62,038 nucleotides of DNA from Candidatus Thiodiazotropha sp. (ex Epidulcina cf. delphinae) (lineage in GTDB: Bacteria > Pseudomonadota > Gammaproteobacteria > Chromatiales > Chromatiaceae). Of this stretch, positions 61,417 through 62,038 are shown in pieces. Where the stretch lies: contig JAHXHS010000031.1 of the NCBI GenBank assembly GCA_025656455.1, positions 1-62,038 of the forward strand, in the 5' to 3' direction. The position numbers were made by a program, and so were the translations under genes. The stretch's first letter is position 1, and each line of letters begins with the position of its first letter. The notes under the pieces were generated by a model. The model was not told the DNA's origin and ran no database searches. It saw only the letters and a program-made list of their open reading frames with translations.

Positions 61417-61953
61417 ATGAAACAGCGTGAAAACCGACGGGGAATCACCCTCGTGCTCACCGGCGAGGGAAAGGGGAAATCATCCAGTGCCTTCGGCACA
61501 GCCTTCAGGGCAGCCGGCTGGCAATTGCAGGTCCTGGTGATCCAGTTCATCAAGGGAAAATGGAAGACGGGAGAGCAGCAGGCCGCATCCCGTTTCGACA
61601 ATATCGAGTGGCATGCCATGGGTGATGGGTTTACCTGGAACACGCAGAACCCCGAACAGGATCTTCAGACCAGCCGGGAAATCTGGACCTTTTGCCAGGA
61701 GAAGATCCGCTCGCATCGTTACGATCTGGTGGTGTTGGACGAGATCAACTACTGCTGTGAATATGGTTGGCTCAGCGGAGAGGAGATCGCCGATTTCATT
61801 CAACGGGAAAAGCCGCCCTGGATGCACTTGATCCTCACCGGCCGAGGCGCCCCGGCTGAACTCATCGAGATCGCCGACACAGTGACCGAGATGAAAAAAA
61901 TCAAGCACGCCTTCGATCTGAGCATCAATGCCGAACAGGGCCTGGAATTTTAG
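61417..61953 (+). CDS. cobO: Corrinoid adenosyltransferase (CobO/BtuR)
   Basis: Adds the adenosyl group to cob(I)alamin or its precursors. The 178-residue protein has the P-loop GEGKGKSSSAFGTAFRA near residue 17, LVIQFIKGKWKTGEQ, and the conserved VVLDEINYCCEYG near residue 107. It runs divergently from fbpA across a gap containing the Fur-like site. Confidence 0.95.
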   Translation: MKQRENRRGITLVLTGEGKGKSSSAFGTAFRAAGWQLQVLVIQFIKGKWKTGEQQAASRFDNIEWHAMGDGFTWNTQNPEQDLQTSREIWTFCQEKIRSHRYDLVVLDEINYCCEYGWLSGEEIADFIQREKPPWMHLILTGRGAPAELIEIADTVTEMKKIKHAFDLSINAEQGLEF

Positions 61954-62038
61954 GGCCTGTTAACACTAATTTGATAGCCACTGTTGTGCCTGAAAAAGCG
62001 CCAATCAAGGCACGAGGAGCGTAGTTTGGTTGTTCCAA
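61954..62038. other. Window end, possible edge of a repeat
   Basis: The sequence 'ggcctgttaacactaatttg' to 'gcacgaggagcgtag' looks like the beginning of a mobile element or dispersed repeat (from general experience), but it is cut by the window end. No gene is seen. Confidence 0.3.

Noticed and set aside
61269..61643. Long N-terminal extension of FbpA
   Set aside because: It covers the Fur-like site and the start of cobO on the other strand. The GTG at 61268 with GGAGG gives a proper signal peptide.
1..62038. rRNA and tRNA genes
   Set aside because: No rRNA stretch or tRNA cloverleaf with a T-arm GTTCRANNC motif and acceptor pairing was recognised by eye; a tRNAscan run would settle it.

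Overview
The window comes from a gammaproteobacterial sulfur oxidiser of the Chromatiales type (for example the Allochromatium / Sedimenticola / Thiodiazotropha neighbourhood). This rests on a complete oxidative-type dsr operon in the order dsrABEFHCMKLJOPNRS, a Gly/Tyr-rich exported protein that looks like a sulfur globule envelope protein, and housekeeping synteny typical of Gammaproteobacteria (pyrG-kdsA-eno-ftsB-ispD, ispF-truD, mltD/yafS-like/rnhA/dnaQ). No rRNA, tRNA or CRISPR array was recognised.

Layout. 0.2-4.5 kb: pepN, grxC, hslR and a Cys-rich unknown. 4.6-5.7 kb: a 370-bp unit repeated three times in tandem. 6-20 kb (minus strand): the dsr operon for oxidation of stored sulfur: siroheme sulfite reductase DsrAB, sulfur relay DsrEFH/DsrC, membrane complex DsrMKJOP, the NAD(P)H-linked flavoprotein DsrL, and accessory DsrN, DsrR and DsrS. 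A palindromic element with 20-bp terminal inverted repeats sits between dsrK and dsrL. 20.3-22.7 kb (plus strand, divergent from dsrA): a small ORF, an unknown helical protein, a Cas6/Cmx6-like protein and a DsrC paralogue without any cysteine, with no CRISPR locus nearby.

23-31.7 kb: accessory genes (PIN protein, truncated rimI, GNAT/DUF1778 toxin-antitoxin pair, IS3 remnant), then pcm, unknowns, truD, ispF and a cNMP/HDOD regulator. 31.9-36.7 kb: ispD, ftsB, eno, kdsA, pyrG. 37-45 kb: sulfur globule-like protein, an FNR/ANR regulator preceded by a perfect FNR box, dnaQ, rnhA, a YafS-like methyltransferase, mltD and catalase. 45-50 kb: a FitA/VapC-type pair and a 1407-residue envelope protein of unknown function.

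51-57.3 kb is an accessory island: RelE-type and Doc-type toxin-antitoxin pairs, transposase and HipA remnants, and a ubiquitin-like conjugation operon (Ubl, cysteine-free E2-like, JAB-E1 fusion, DUF6527). A divergent operon of a sigma-like protein, a small unknown and an ImmA/IrrE metallopeptidase follows. This is the strongest candidate for an unusual defence-type system. 57.4-62 kb: a ferric-iron ABC transporter (fbpABC) behind a Fur-box-like site, and a corrinoid adenosyltransferase.

The window is rich in small dispersed repeats: three different terminal-inverted-repeat elements, a palindromic family with SOS-like arms around 'CTCGCAAAGACGCCAAG', and a 205-bp repeat in two inverted copies. 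Several sit right at gene ends. All assignments are by reading motifs and context; no database search was run.
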